DNA from: Rosettibacter sp964572725
Lineage (GTDB): Bacteria; Bacteroidota; Ignavibacteria; Ignavibacteriales; Melioribacteraceae
DNA length: 40,045 bases
Assembly: GCA_964572725.1 (NCBI GenBank)
Contig: CAZNFW010000025.1
Location: 1-40,045, forward strand
Reading direction: 5' to 3'
Made by a program: the position numbers and the translations under genes. Shown here in pieces: positions 15,871-24,980 of the stretch; positions within the stretch are counted from its first letter, which is position 1; each line of letters opens with the position of its first letter. Below the pieces are notes generated by a model. That model was given only the letters and a program-made list of their open reading frames with translations. It did no database searches and was not told the DNA's origin.

Positions 15871-17500
15871 ATCTCTTTCCTAATAAAAATTTCTTAATAA
15901 CAAAAATTAAAATAAAAAATATTGACAGCGATAAAGATATTAAAGGAATTATTAATGGATATCTGCTAAAGAATGTTTTTTCATCTCTTAATTCTGCATA
16001 TCCCACAAGAACATTTTTTGTAAAAAGTTTTGTCTGTGAAACTGTTCTTCCAAGAGGGTCAATAATGCAGCTAATCCCGCCATTTGCTGCACGAATAACT
16101 GTTCTTCTATTTTCAATTGCTCTTAATATAGAAATTTCTTTATGCTGAAACGGACCACTCGAATAACCATACCAGCTATCATTAGTAACCACAACTAAAA
16201 GTTGAGCATCTTTATTAACAAATTCTGCTACAAAATCCGGATAAATTGATTCAAAACAAATGACTCCAGCTGCTTTAAAATTCATTAAATCAAATATTGT
16301 TTTCTCTTTACCAACATTCCAGCTTGAAATTCCAACCTGCCATTTAATTAAATCTCCTAAAAAAGGTAAATATTCAACGAATGGAACTTTTTCACCAAAA
16401 GGAACAAGTTTTATTTTACCATATTTTTGAACTGAACTTGAAAAAGGAGTAAAAAGTAAAATGGAATTATATGAAGTATAAGCTGCATCACCACTTTTTA
16501 TTTTCTTTGCATCCGGCGGAGCTTTATCTAAATTAAAATAAAATGTAGCATCCGGCATGCCTGTCATCAAATACACATTATTTGAATCTGTAAACTGATG
16601 AATTTTTTCTACTTCATTAAAATAATTTCCTGAAAGCAAATAAACAGGCAAAGCAGATTCAGGCCAGACAATCAATTTTGCCCCCTGTTCAACAGCTTTT
16701 TGTGAAAGACTTAAGTAGAGATTTAATTGTTCATCTAAATTTCCAGCTTCCCATTTATCCCATGGATTTAAATTAGGTTGAATTAAACCAACTTTAATTC
16801 TTTTCCCTGAATGCTCAAAAGTTGATGTTTTATACACTCCATAAATTACTGGAACAATAAAAAGTAAAACAGCAACTGCAGCATATAATAAGTTATCTCT
16901 TTTTTTCATTAAATAACTTTTAATAAAGAGATAAAGAAAAATATTAATGTATAAAATCAGAAGTGATATTCCATATGCGCCAATTATATCAGCAAATTGG
17001 ATAAACCAGTTAAAATATGGCAATGAATTTGAAAGCATAAGCCATGGAAATCTTAAATCTGTAATGCTGTACATATATTCAAAAGCAACCCAGAAAAACG
17101 GAAATAAATACAAAGCAGCTTTATCATTAAAAGTTTTTTTGCAGAAATAATAAATTGTAGATGGTATTATAAATATTGCTGGATTAATAAACATTAGAAG
17201 AATTCCGGAAATCATTAAAAATGGGTCTGCTTCTTTCGTCCAGCTTCCCACCCAGTACAATGTTATTAAAGTAAAGAAAAAAATTGTAAAGTATGTAAAT
17301 CGATTTATTGAACCAAGATTTTCTTTTTTCTCAATTACAAATAAGTATGGAATTAAAGCAAAAAAAATTAGAACTGGAAAAGGAAACGGCGGGAAAGAAA
17401 TTCCAAGAAGAACTCCACTAATTAATCCATAAATAAGTTCTTTTTTTTTATTCTTTTTTTCTTCAGGACTTAATTTATAAAATGATTCAAGTATTTTCAT
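15854..17500 (-). CDS. lnt: Apolipoprotein N-acyltransferase
   Basis: 548 residues. The N-terminal half has about seven membrane helices and the C-terminal half is a nitrilase-fold catalytic domain. The Glu-Lys-Cys triad is visible: Glu281 in VWPESALPVY, Lys362 in YGKIKLVPFGE and Cys415 in GVICFESIYPD. It adds the third acyl chain to lipoproteins at the inner membrane. An extra stretch (about 320-345, KAPPDAKKIKSGDAA) lies between two strands of the catalytic domain. It overlaps ltaE at one end and the DedA gene by 14 bp at the other. The BamD-like lipoprotein encoded at 21767-22300 would be a substrate. Confidence 0.93.
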   Translation of the reverse strand: MKILESFYKLSPEEKKNKKKELIYGLISGVLLGISFPPFPFPVLIFFALIPYLFVIEKKENLGSINRFTYFTIFFFTLITLYWVGSWTKEADPFLMISGILLMFINPAIFIIPSTIYYFCKKTFNDKAALYLFPFFWVAFEYMYSITDLRFPWLMLSNSLPYFNWFIQFADIIGAYGISLLILYINIFLYLFIKSYLMKKRDNLLYAAVAVLLFIVPVIYGVYKTSTFEHSGKRIKVGLIQPNLNPWDKWEAGNLDEQLNLYLSLSQKAVEQGAKLIVWPESALPVYLLSGNYFNEVEKIHQFTDSNNVYLMTGMPDATFYFNLDKAPPDAKKIKSGDAAYTSYNSILLFTPFSSSVQKYGKIKLVPFGEKVPFVEYLPFLGDLIKWQVGISSWNVGKEKTIFDLMNFKAAGVICFESIYPDFVAEFVNKDAQLLVVVTNDSWYGYSSGPFQHKEISILRAIENRRTVIRAANGGISCIIDPLGRTVSQTKLFTKNVLVGYAELRDEKTFFSRYPLIIPLISLSLSIFFILIFVIKKFLLGKRYEKVY

Positions 17501-18104
17501 CCTTTCGCTTCCTTTTTAGAAAATATCGAACAATAAAAAACAAAACAACAATGAGAGTAAGTATTAATGCAATATCCAAGTAAGTTGTCAAATATTTATC
17601 AATGAGATTTATATTATTGCCTAAAAATATACCGAGCATGATTAACAAAGTATTCCAGAGCAATGAACTAATAAAAGCATAAATAAATGTTCTTATTTTT
17701 TTCAATCGATGAAAACCTGAAAAAAAGCTAACAACTGCTCTCGTTCCCGGCAAAAACCGATTAATTAAAATTATGTTATAACCATATTTATGAAACCATA
17801 AATCAGCTTTCTCAAGAGATTGAGGTTTAATAAACTTTAATTTACCATTTCGAATTAAATTTTCTCCTAAATATTTTCCTATAAAATACATAACGATAAA
17901 TCCGATTCCGCTTCCAGTACTTGCAAGCAATAAAACAGGCAAAAATCCTAAAGTTGAATTTGCAATTAAAGTTGCGCCTAAAACAATTACAACATCACTG
18001 GGAGATGGAGGGAATAAATTTTCGATAAATCCGAAAAAAAATACAATCAAATAAATTAAAGATTGATCAAGTGTGCTTATGTATGAAATTATACTTTCGA
18101 GCAT
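17487..18104 (-). CDS. DedA family membrane protein
   Basis: 205 residues with about five hydrophobic segments. Family motifs are ENLFPPSPSDVVIVLGA near residues 28-44 and INRFLPGTRAVVSFFSG in the middle (the conserved F-x-P-G-x-R). DedA proteins act in membrane phospholipid homeostasis; several are implicated in undecaprenyl-phosphate or lipid flipping, and which applies here is unknown. It shares its first base with the end of ispF and overlaps lnt by 14 bp, so translation is coupled. Confidence 0.88.
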   Translation of the reverse strand: MLESIISYISTLDQSLIYLIVFFFGFIENLFPPSPSDVVIVLGATLIANSTLGFLPVLLLASTGSGIGFIVMYFIGKYLGENLIRNGKLKFIKPQSLEKADLWFHKYGYNIILINRFLPGTRAVVSFFSGFHRLKKIRTFIYAFISSLLWNTLLIMLGIFLGNNINLIDKYLTTYLDIALILTLIVVLFFIVRYFLKRKRKDENT

Positions 18105-18595
18105 TAATTTTCTTTTTTGGTGAGTAGAACAACAGCGTAAGCAGCTGCACCTTCTTCCCTTCCAACAAAACCAAGTTTTTCGGAAGTTGTAGCTTTAATA
18201 GAAATTTGATTTTCATCGACTTTTAAGACAGCTGCAATTTCTTTTATCATCAATTTAATAAATGGTGCAACTTTAGGTTTTTCAATAACAAGTGTTGCAT
18301 CAAGGTTATTAAGAGTATAACCATTTTTTTGAATTAAATCATAAGTTCTTTCTAGTAAAATTTTACTGTCAATATTTCTAAATTCTTCGCTTGAATTTGG
18401 GAAATGTTTGCCAATATCGCCAAGTCCAAGTGCTCCAAGCATTGCATCGCAAATTGCATGGAGTAAAACATCTGCATCAGAATGCCCTTCCAATCCTGTT
18501 TCATAAGGAATAACGATTCCACCCAGTACTAAAATTCTATCTCGAGAAAATGGGTGGACGTCGTAACCAAAACCAATTCTAAATTGCTGATTCAA
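18104..18595 (-). CDS. ispF: 2-C-methyl-D-erythritol 2,4-cyclodiphosphate synthase
   Basis: 163 residues, full length for IspF. GFGYDVHPF near the N-terminus supplies the zinc-binding Asp and His. GLEGHSDADVLLHAICDAMLGALGLGDIGKHFP is the family signature, and KATTSEKLGFVGREEGAAAYA closes the C-terminus. It cyclises CDP-ME 2-phosphate in the MEP route to isoprenoids (needed for menaquinone and lipid carriers). It overlaps the acylphosphatase gene by 4 bp. Confidence 0.95.
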   Translation of the reverse strand: MNQQFRIGFGYDVHPFSRDRILVLGGIVIPYETGLEGHSDADVLLHAICDAMLGALGLGDIGKHFPNSSEEFRNIDSKILLERTYDLIQKNGYTLNNLDATLVIEKPKVAPFIKLMIKEIAAVLKVDENQISIKATTSEKLGFVGREEGAAAYAVVLLTKKEN

Positions 18596-18873
18596 TATCT
18601 TATCTCAAATGTTTTAAATTCGTTTTTAGGTTCACCCCATTTAATAATTGCATCTTTAACATCTGCAGAAATCGGTCCTACTCTTAATCGATTAAACAAT
18701 TCTTCGATTAAATGTGCTTCGCCTTCTACGACTGTATAAACCTCACCTGTATAAAGATTTTTAGTATAACCTTTTAATCCCAAATTTTGAGCATGTCTAT
18801 AAACAAAATATCTGAAACCAACACCCTGAACAAGTCCTTTAACAATTATTTCAGCTCTTTTTATGTTTTCCAT
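18592..18873 (-). CDS. acyP: Acylphosphatase
   Basis: 93 residues, the usual size. The phosphate-binding loop VQGVGFRYF places the catalytic Arg at residue 21, and the catalytic Asn at residue 39 is in GYTKNLYTGEV. It hydrolyses acyl phosphates such as carbamoyl or acetyl phosphate. It overlaps the EamA gene by 23 bp upstream and ispF by 4 bp downstream. Confidence 0.93.
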   Translation of the reverse strand: MENIKRAEIIVKGLVQGVGFRYFVYRHAQNLGLKGYTKNLYTGEVYTVVEGEAHLIEELFNRLRVGPISADVKDAIIKWGEPKNEFKTFEIRY

Positions 18874-19816
18874 TTGAATTGCTTAAAAAATTCGAATAGA
18901 TAAAATCAAATATTTCAGATACAATTAAGCCAGAAAAAATTAATGCGCTTCCAATCAAGCCAAAATTAGTGAATTTTTCATTGAGTATAAAGAACGCAAA
19001 AATTGCTGCAAATATTGGTTCAAATGAATAAATAATTCCAGCTTTAGTTGGACTTACAACTTTTTGAAATTTTGTCTGCAGACCAAAATTCACACATGTT
19101 GCAAGCAATGAAGTATAAAGAATCCCAATCCATAAATTTGAAGTCAATTTTATTTTTACTAATTCAAGTGAAGTAAAATGAAAAATGACAGACATTAAAA
19201 AAGCAAAAACAGAAACACTTATTAATTGAGAGACAAATAAAATCCAGAAATCATATTTAGGTGAAATTATGTCCATATAAACAACATGCAAAGCAAAGAA
19301 TAAAGCACAAATTAAAGTTAATGTATCCCCCAGATTAAATGTTCTGCCAAGTTCAGATAAAAAATTTTCAATTGAATTCCCGCCGCTTGACAGAAACAGG
19401 ATTCCAGTGAATACAAGCAAAGTACCAATTAATGCTCCCTTAGAAGGAATTTTCTTTTCAATAAGCATTTGCAAAAATGGAACCATAACAACAAGGGAAC
19501 CAGTAATAAAACCAGATTTTGTAGCTGTTGTATATTTCAATCCAAGAGTTTGAAATATGAATCCCAAAAAAAGGAAAACACCAAGAAACAGTCCCGAAAG
19601 AAAAGCATCTTTATTTAATTTATATTTTTTAAAAAACAGATAAGCAGAAATAATTAATGATGCTATGCCAAAACGAATTGATACAAACAGCATTGAAGAA
19701 ATATCATAAAGTGATTCTTTGACGATTACAAAGGTACCACCCCAGATGATTGTCATTAACAACAAAGCACCTTCGCCTAAAAAGTGTGTTGATTTCTTTT
19801 CTTTGGGATTGTTCAT
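18851..19816 (-). CDS. DMT/EamA family transporter
   Basis: 321 residues with ten membrane helices arranged as two EamA repeats (about 14-145 and 165-305). The first begins GALLLMTIIWGGTFVIVKESL and the second ends with FEPIFAAIFAFFILNEKFTNFGLIGSALIFSGLIVSE, both typical of the drug/metabolite transporter superfamily. Substrate is unknown; amino acids or other metabolites are exported by many relatives. The gap to era is 43 bp. Confidence 0.88.
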   Translation of the reverse strand: MNNPKEKKSTHFLGEGALLLMTIIWGGTFVIVKESLYDISSMLFVSIRFGIASLIISAYLFFKKYKLNKDAFLSGLFLGVFLFLGFIFQTLGLKYTTATKSGFITGSLVVMVPFLQMLIEKKIPSKGALIGTLLVFTGILFLSSGGNSIENFLSELGRTFNLGDTLTLICALFFALHVVYMDIISPKYDFWILFVSQLISVSVFAFLMSVIFHFTSLELVKIKLTSNLWIGILYTSLLATCVNFGLQTKFQKVVSPTKAGIIYSFEPIFAAIFAFFILNEKFTNFGLIGSALIFSGLIVSEIFDFIYSNFLSNSNGKHKKS

Positions 19817-19859
19817 TTGTCTGTTGAAAGTTTATGCAGATTTAAGAAAACATATACAA

Positions 19860-20768
19860 TTATTCTTCGGGCGGAACATAACCAAAAGATTTCAGCAAAT
19901 TTGGTTTTGAACGCCATTTCTCTCTTACTTTAACATACAATTCAAGATAAACTTCCCGTTGTAAAAATCTTTCGATTGATTCTCGAGAAAGTCTGCCCAA
20001 TTTTTTTATAAGTTCACCATTTTTCCCAATTATTATTGGTTTTTGTGATTCCTTTTCAACAACAATAATTGCACGAATATAATCTTTCCCTTTTTCTCTT
20101 TCTTTAAATTCTTCTACAACAACTTCTGTGCTGTATGGAACTTCTTCGTGATACATTTCATAAATTTTCTCTCGAATAATTTCCGAAACAAAAAATCTTT
20201 CATTTTCATCGCTCAACTGGTCATCAGGATAATATTTGGGATGTTCAGGCAAATACTCAAGTATTGCATCAATTACAGCTTGCAAATTATATCCTTCTGT
20301 AGCAGAAATTGGAATTACTTTCTCAAAAAATTTTTTCTCGCTTACAGAATTTATTAAATTTTCCACTACCTGTTGATTAACTAAATCAACTTTATTTATT
20401 AACAAAATTTTTTTGATTTTTTTATCCTTAAGAATTTCAAAAACTTTTTCATCAGATAAAGTTTTTTCTCCTGTAGGGTCATTCGATATATCAATCATGA
20501 ACAAAATTAAGTCTGCATCTTTGGCAGCAGCAACTACATATTCAAGCATTCTTTCCTGAAGAAGATACTCCGGATTTAATATTCCCGGTGTATCTTGAAA
20601 TATAATTTGATAATCATCTGTTGAATGAATACCAATAATTTTTTTTCGTGTTGTTTGTGGTTTATTTGTAGTAATTGATAATTTTTCTCCGATCAATGCA
20701 TTCATTAAAGTTGATTTGCCTACATTTGGTTTTCCGATTATCGAAACAAATCCTGCTTTAACTGGCAT
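19860..20768 (-). CDS. era: GTPase Era, ribosome assembly factor
   Basis: 302 residues. The GTPase domain has GKPNVGKST (G1, 12-20), the Thr of the PQTTRKK switch, DTPG (G3) and NKVD (G4). A C-terminal KH domain (about 205-302) carries IIGKNGELIKKLGRLSRESIERFL. The KH domain separates it from HydF, the Era-like GTPase that would pair with the hydE/hydG genes nearby. Era helps mature the small ribosomal subunit. Upstream, CAAATATA at 20792-20799 reads TATATTTG on the minus strand, a fit to the TAnnTTTG -7 element of Bacteroidetes. Confidence 0.95.
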   Translation of the reverse strand: MPVKAGFVSIIGKPNVGKSTLMNALIGEKLSITTNKPQTTRKKIIGIHSTDDYQIIFQDTPGILNPEYLLQERMLEYVVAAAKDADLILFMIDISNDPTGEKTLSDEKVFEILKDKKIKKILLINKVDLVNQQVVENLINSVSEKKFFEKVIPISATEGYNLQAVIDAILEYLPEHPKYYPDDQLSDENERFFVSEIIREKIYEMYHEEVPYSTEVVVEEFKEREKGKDYIRAIIVVEKESQKPIIIGKNGELIKKLGRLSRESIERFLQREVYLELYVKVREKWRSKPNLLKSFGYVPPEE

Positions 20769-20791
20769 AATATTACTCCATAATTATATTT

Positions 20792-20799
20792 CAAATATA
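20792..20799 (-). promoter_or_regulatory. Putative -7 promoter element of era
   Basis: TATATTTG on the minus strand matches the Bacteroidetes -7 consensus TAnnTTTG, 24 bp before the era ATG. I find no convincing -33 element at the usual distance, so this is tentative. Confidence 0.35.
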
Positions 20800-20850
20800 A
20801 AAAACAAAAATATCACATTGTTTAATTTTTCAAACAAATTATATTACTCA

Positions 20851-21783
20851 TCAATATAATTTTGCTCTTTTTGAAAAGTAACTTAACAATGCTCTGTGAA
20901 AAGGTGTAGTTGTTTCTATAAGGTTATATTGAATTCCATAATTCAAGCACTCTGTCTTTAACTTATTTATAAAATCTTTCATAGCATCTTGATATGCTTT
21001 TTGAATTAAGTAAGGTTGAGTTGTTATCTCATCTTTTGTTTCAAGGTCAACAAATATAGAATCACTATCGAATCCAAAATTCGTTTCAATGGGGTCTAAG
21101 ATTTGAAAAACAATTATTTCATTTTTTTTATAGTGAATATGTTTGAGAGTTGTCATTATCGAATCTATAATATCATTTTCTGAAATAGAAGGGAAATCAA
21201 AAAAATCCGAAATTAAAATTGTTAAGCCTCGTTTATTAATTTTATTGACAATTGTATTGATACAATTAGAAGTGTTTGTATTTCCAGATGGAGCAGTTTT
21301 AGCTAATTCAGTAAATAATGTTTTTAAATAAACAATGTTTGATTTCGGCGGTAAATAAGAATGAATATGGTCCGAATAAATTGCAAGTCCAACAGCATCT
21401 TGCTGATTAATCATGATATAACTTAATGCAGCTGCAAGTGTAGTTGCATATTCAAATTTTGTAATTTGAGATGAATATTTAAAGTTCATTGAACTGCTGA
21501 CATCAAGAAAAATATGACAGATTAAATTAGTTTCTTCTTCGTATTGTTTAATAAAAAATTTTTCACTCTTTGCATAAACCTTCCAGTCAAGATTTTTAAG
21601 TGAATCTCCCTGCATATATGGTCTATGTTCGCTAAACTCAACGCTAAAGCCATGATATGGACTTCGATGCAGTCCAATCATAAATCCTTCTACAATCATT
21701 CTTGCTCTCAATTCAAGATTTTCAATTTTAGCTACAATTTCGGGATTAAGAAAAGATTTTACTTCTTTAGTTTTTATTGACAT
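20851..21783 (-). CDS. DUF58 domain protein with VWA-like fold
   Basis: 310 residues. The DUF58 core is clear: GFSVEFSEHRPYMQGDSLKNLDWKVYAKSEKFFIKQYEEE, followed by a von Willebrand A-like domain with a MIDAS motif (DVSSSMNFK, about residue 93). These proteins usually work with a MoxR AAA+ ATPase in assembling or activating other complexes; no moxR gene is in the window. It overlaps the upstream lipoprotein gene by 17 bp. Confidence 0.85.
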   Translation of the reverse strand: MSIKTKEVKSFLNPEIVAKIENLELRARMIVEGFMIGLHRSPYHGFSVEFSEHRPYMQGDSLKNLDWKVYAKSEKFFIKQYEEETNLICHIFLDVSSSMNFKYSSQITKFEYATTLAAALSYIMINQQDAVGLAIYSDHIHSYLPPKSNIVYLKTLFTELAKTAPSGNTNTSNCINTIVNKINKRGLTILISDFFDFPSISENDIIDSIMTTLKHIHYKKNEIIVFQILDPIETNFGFDSDSIFVDLETKDEITTQPYLIQKAYQDAMKDFINKLKTECLNYGIQYNLIETTTPFHRALLSYFSKRAKLY

Positions 21784-22300
21784 TTGATTTCATTTTCTTT
21801 GTTAATATTTCATCTGGCGAGGCACCAAGATTTTCCAGTTCAAGTTTGACAGATTGTGCTAACTCACTCTGAGGATAATTTTTCAAAAATAATTCATAGT
21901 TATATTTTGCTGAATCAAGCTGATTTAATTCATTTGCAAAAATAAAGCCCGATACAAATAATGCTCTTTCTGCTTCGGGTGAATTTTTATATTCAAAAAA
22001 AATTTTTTTGTAGTAATTAATTGCTTTTTTCAACGATTCTTCTTTATCGATTCCGCTTATCAATTGTGCATGGTATATTTTTGCAATTTCATATAATGAT
22101 TGCGGTGCATATTTACTGTCAGAATAATTTTTCAATAATTCATCAAAATCTTTTATTGCTTCCACATATTTTTTTTCTTTAATTTTTTGAAGTGCTTCAT
22201 CAAAGTATTGCTTATCACTTTTTGAACTACAATTAAAAATTATTAATGATGATATAAGAACCAGCAATGATTTACTGTACAATCTCATAATCAATCCCAA
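21767..22300 (-). CDS. BamD-like TPR lipoprotein
   Basis: 177 residues. The signal peptide ends in a lipobox-like IIFNC with Cys at about residue 24 and Ser-Ser following, so it should be lipidated. Tetratricopeptide-type helices follow (YFDEALQKIKEKKYVEAIKDF ... SKYAPQSLYEIAKIYH ... SPEAERALFVSGFIFA). The pattern fits BamD/ComL and YbgF-like scaffolds, but it is shorter than full BamD proteins (about 240 residues), so the exact role in outer-membrane assembly is uncertain. Two ATGs (22300 and 22288) could serve as start; the second gives a better signal peptide. Confidence 0.75.
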   Translation of the reverse strand: MGLIMRLYSKSLLVLISSLIIFNCSSKSDKQYFDEALQKIKEKKYVEAIKDFDELLKNYSDSKYAPQSLYEIAKIYHAQLISGIDKEESLKKAINYYKKIFFEYKNSPEAERALFVSGFIFANELNQLDSAKYNYELFLKNYPQSELAQSVKLELENLGASPDEILTKKMKSNVNKN

Positions 22301-22362
22301 ATTATTTTGAATTCTTAATGAAAATATACAATCAAATTTTGTAGCTAAAAAATTATAATCAT

Positions 22363-23403
22363 TTAGTTGTGAAGCTGCATTTTGAGTGAATCACCTCGTG
22401 AAGTTGAAATTTTTCTGCCTATCGATTCAATTTGCAGCTGAAGGCAGGAACGACATGATTTAGGGTCATCATTTATACATTTTCGATTGGCATAAATTTG
22501 ATAATGTTGTCTATATGGAAAAGGTGTAAAATCTGGCATAATAACATTAGCTCCGGCTTTCAAACCTTTGATTCTTCCATTTTCATCGAGCGTTGCAAGT
22601 GCAGTTGTAGCTGGTATATGAACAGATTTTAAAACTATCCTTGCAACTGCCATTGTCTTTAATGTTAACTCAACACTAGCAGGTTTTTTATTTCGATAAG
22701 GTGTATTTGGTGATGGAATAAAAGGACCGAAAGCAGCCATATCTAAATCAAGTTTTTTGCACAGTAAAATATCATCAGCAATATCTTCGATTGTTTGCAT
22801 AGGCAAGCCTATCATATTTCCAGAACCAACCTGATAGCCGAGTTTTTTCAAATATTTTAGATGAGCAATTCTTTCATTTAATTGTTGATGCAGATGATAA
22901 ATTGAATACAATTTAGGATTTGCGGTTTCATGTTTTAAAAGATATCTGTCGGCACCAGCAATTTTCCAAGTTTGATATTCATTAAAATCTCTTTCCCCCA
23001 AGCTTAGTGTTATTGCTACATCTGCTACTTGTTTTATTGAATAAATTATGTAAGCAATTAAATCTGTATCAAAATAATTGTCTTCTCCAGATTGAAGAAC
23101 AATAGTAAATATTCCCGAATTAATAATTTGTTTAGCAGTTTCTATAATTTCTTCTGGTGTCATTCGATATCTTTGAAGATGAGAATTATCTGCTCTTAAG
23201 CCGCAATAAAGGCAATTTTGTTCACAGTAATTGGAAAAATCTATAATTCCTCTTAAATGAACTTCATCGCCACAATACTCTGCCCTTATTTCATCAGCTC
23301 TATCATAAAGTTTTTGTATATCTTCTTTATCGGAAAGATTAAGAAGAAAAATAATTTCCTCTCTGCTCAATTCCTTTTTATGTAAAATTTCTTTTAAGTT
23401 CAT
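22363..23403 (-). CDS. hydE: [FeFe] hydrogenase H-cluster radical SAM maturase HydE
   Basis: 346 residues. The radical SAM cluster motif is Cys60-X3-Cys64-X2-Cys67 (NYCEQNCLYCGLR), preceded by VHLRGIIDFSNYC as in HydE. LQSGED and SGNMIGLPMQTIEDIADD are further family blocks, and the C-terminus has a Cys-rich CRSCLQLQ, seen in some HydE proteins with a second cluster. It helps build the diiron dithiolate part of the H-cluster. Lies 29 bp downstream of hydG; neither hydF nor a hydrogenase gene is in the window. Confidence 0.92.
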   Translation of the reverse strand: MNLKEILHKKELSREEIIFLLNLSDKEDIQKLYDRADEIRAEYCGDEVHLRGIIDFSNYCEQNCLYCGLRADNSHLQRYRMTPEEIIETAKQIINSGIFTIVLQSGEDNYFDTDLIAYIIYSIKQVADVAITLSLGERDFNEYQTWKIAGADRYLLKHETANPKLYSIYHLHQQLNERIAHLKYLKKLGYQVGSGNMIGLPMQTIEDIADDILLCKKLDLDMAAFGPFIPSPNTPYRNKKPASVELTLKTMAVARIVLKSVHIPATTALATLDENGRIKGLKAGANVIMPDFTPFPYRQHYQIYANRKCINDDPKSCRSCLQLQIESIGRKISTSRGDSLKMQLHN

Positions 23404-23432
23404 CCAATGTTATAATTTAATGAAGAAAATTA

Positions 23433-24824
23433 TTAAAAGAATACATCCCTTTCGCCGTTATTAACTCTTTCAAGCATTTTAATTGCTTTTATTTTTGTAG
23501 GACCATCTAATTTTTCAATTTCATTCTGGATAAAACTTTCTGCAACCTTTCTTGTTTGTTCAGAAGCATAATCAATCACATACTCCTTGAATGTTGAAAG
23601 AGCATTTGGCGAGCACATAAAATGAATAGTTCCAGATTTTGCAAATTCCATAAATCTATCACCTGTTCTTTGAGAACGATAGCATGCAGTGCAAAAGCTT
23701 GGTAAAAATCCGAGTTCACAGCAATCTTTAACCACCTCATCCAATGAACGATGGTCGCCAAGCTGAAATTGCTGCATTTCATATTCATTCAAGCTTTCCT
23801 GAGATTCACGATAAGCTCCTGGAGAAGTTCTGCTTCCCGCACTAATTTGTGATACACCAACATGAAATAATTCCCGCCTTAGTTCTGGTCTTTCTCTTGT
23901 TGATAAAATAATTCCAGTATATGGCACAGCAAGTCGTAAAACAGCAATAAGTTTTTTAAATGATAAATCATCAACTGCAAACGGCGGCTTATGAGAAATT
24001 GGTGCATTCAAAGCTGGTTCAAGTCTTGGGACTGAAATTGTGTGAGGTCCAATTCCATATTTTTCATCAAGATTAAATGCATGACTTAACATTGCAAGAG
24101 TTTCGAATTTGTAATTTGTCAATCCAAAAAGTGCACCTATTCCTACATCATCAATTCCTGCCTGAAGTGCACGATCCATCGCATACAATCGCCAAGCATA
24201 ATCTTTCTTTGGTCCATCAGGATGCATTTTTATGTAAGTTTCATAGTGATATGTTTCTTGAAAACATTGATATGTTCCAATTCCAAAACTTTTTAGAACT
24301 TTAAAACCCTCTATTGTTAATGGTGCAGTATTAACATTAATTCTTCTTATATTTCCTCCATTAATTCGAACATCATACATTGTTTGAATTGCTTTGCCAA
24401 TGTAATCAAGTGAAGAATTTTTAAGACTTTCTCCAGCAACAAGCAGGATTCTTTTATGACCCTGTCTTACTAAAAATTCTGTTTCTTCCCTTATTTCATC
24501 TATTGTAAGTGTTTTTCTTTTTAATTCTTTATTATCTCTTCGAAATGCACAATACAAACAATTATTTACACAAACATTTGTTACATAAAGCGGGGCAAAA
24601 AGTACAAGACGATTACCATAAATTTTTTCTTTTACTTCTTTAGCAGCATGAAATAATTCTTCAAGGATTTCACTGTCGGTTATATTCAATAATGCTGCAC
24701 TCTCTCTAAGATTTAAGCCTTTTGCTTCTTTTGCTTTTTGTATTGCATCTCTTTGTAGTGCAGTATCATTAAGCTTTTCATCATTCAATAAAGAAAAAAT
24801 ATATTCTTCATTTATGAATTCCAT
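23433..24824 (-). CDS. hydG: [FeFe] hydrogenase H-cluster radical SAM maturase HydG
   Basis: 463 residues, full length. The N-terminal radical SAM site is Cys85-X3-Cys89-X2-Cys92 (CVNNCLYCAF). The C-terminal auxiliary cluster site is CTACYRSQRTGDRF ... FMCSPNAL, i.e. C-X2-C then about 22 residues to the third Cys. It cleaves tyrosine to yield the CO and cyanide ligands of the H-cluster iron. ThiH is the nearest alternative but lacks this length and C-terminal arrangement. Upstream, a TAnnTTTG-like promoter element lies at 24863-24870. Confidence 0.93.
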   Translation of the reverse strand: MEFINEEYIFSLLNDEKLNDTALQRDAIQKAKEAKGLNLRESAALLNITDSEILEELFHAAKEVKEKIYGNRLVLFAPLYVTNVCVNNCLYCAFRRDNKELKRKTLTIDEIREETEFLVRQGHKRILLVAGESLKNSSLDYIGKAIQTMYDVRINGGNIRRINVNTAPLTIEGFKVLKSFGIGTYQCFQETYHYETYIKMHPDGPKKDYAWRLYAMDRALQAGIDDVGIGALFGLTNYKFETLAMLSHAFNLDEKYGIGPHTISVPRLEPALNAPISHKPPFAVDDLSFKKLIAVLRLAVPYTGIILSTRERPELRRELFHVGVSQISAGSRTSPGAYRESQESLNEYEMQQFQLGDHRSLDEVVKDCCELGFLPSFCTACYRSQRTGDRFMEFAKSGTIHFMCSPNALSTFKEYVIDYASEQTRKVAESFIQNEIEKLDGPTKIKAIKMLERVNNGERDVFF

Positions 24825-24862
24825 AGCCCTACCATAAAATTATTTTTAGCTTTTGCAAACAA

Positions 24863-24870
24863 CAAATATA
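24863..24870 (-). promoter_or_regulatory. Putative -7 promoter element of hydG-hydE
   Basis: TATATTTG on the minus strand, 39 bp before the hydG start, fits the TAnnTTTG consensus of Bacteroidetes-type promoters. The -33 element is not clear. Confidence 0.4.
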
Positions 24871-24980
24871 CCAGCCAGATTAATCATTAAAAAAACCATA
24901 AAAATGCAACATTTTGATATGTTTTTCTTAAAATAGAGAAATGTTTGAGGAGGTATTCTTTATATGAGTAAATATTAATA

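Noticed and set aside
19860..20768. HydF candidate near hydE/hydG
   Set aside because: The C-terminal KH domain with the GKNGELIKKL motif marks a standard Era GTPase.
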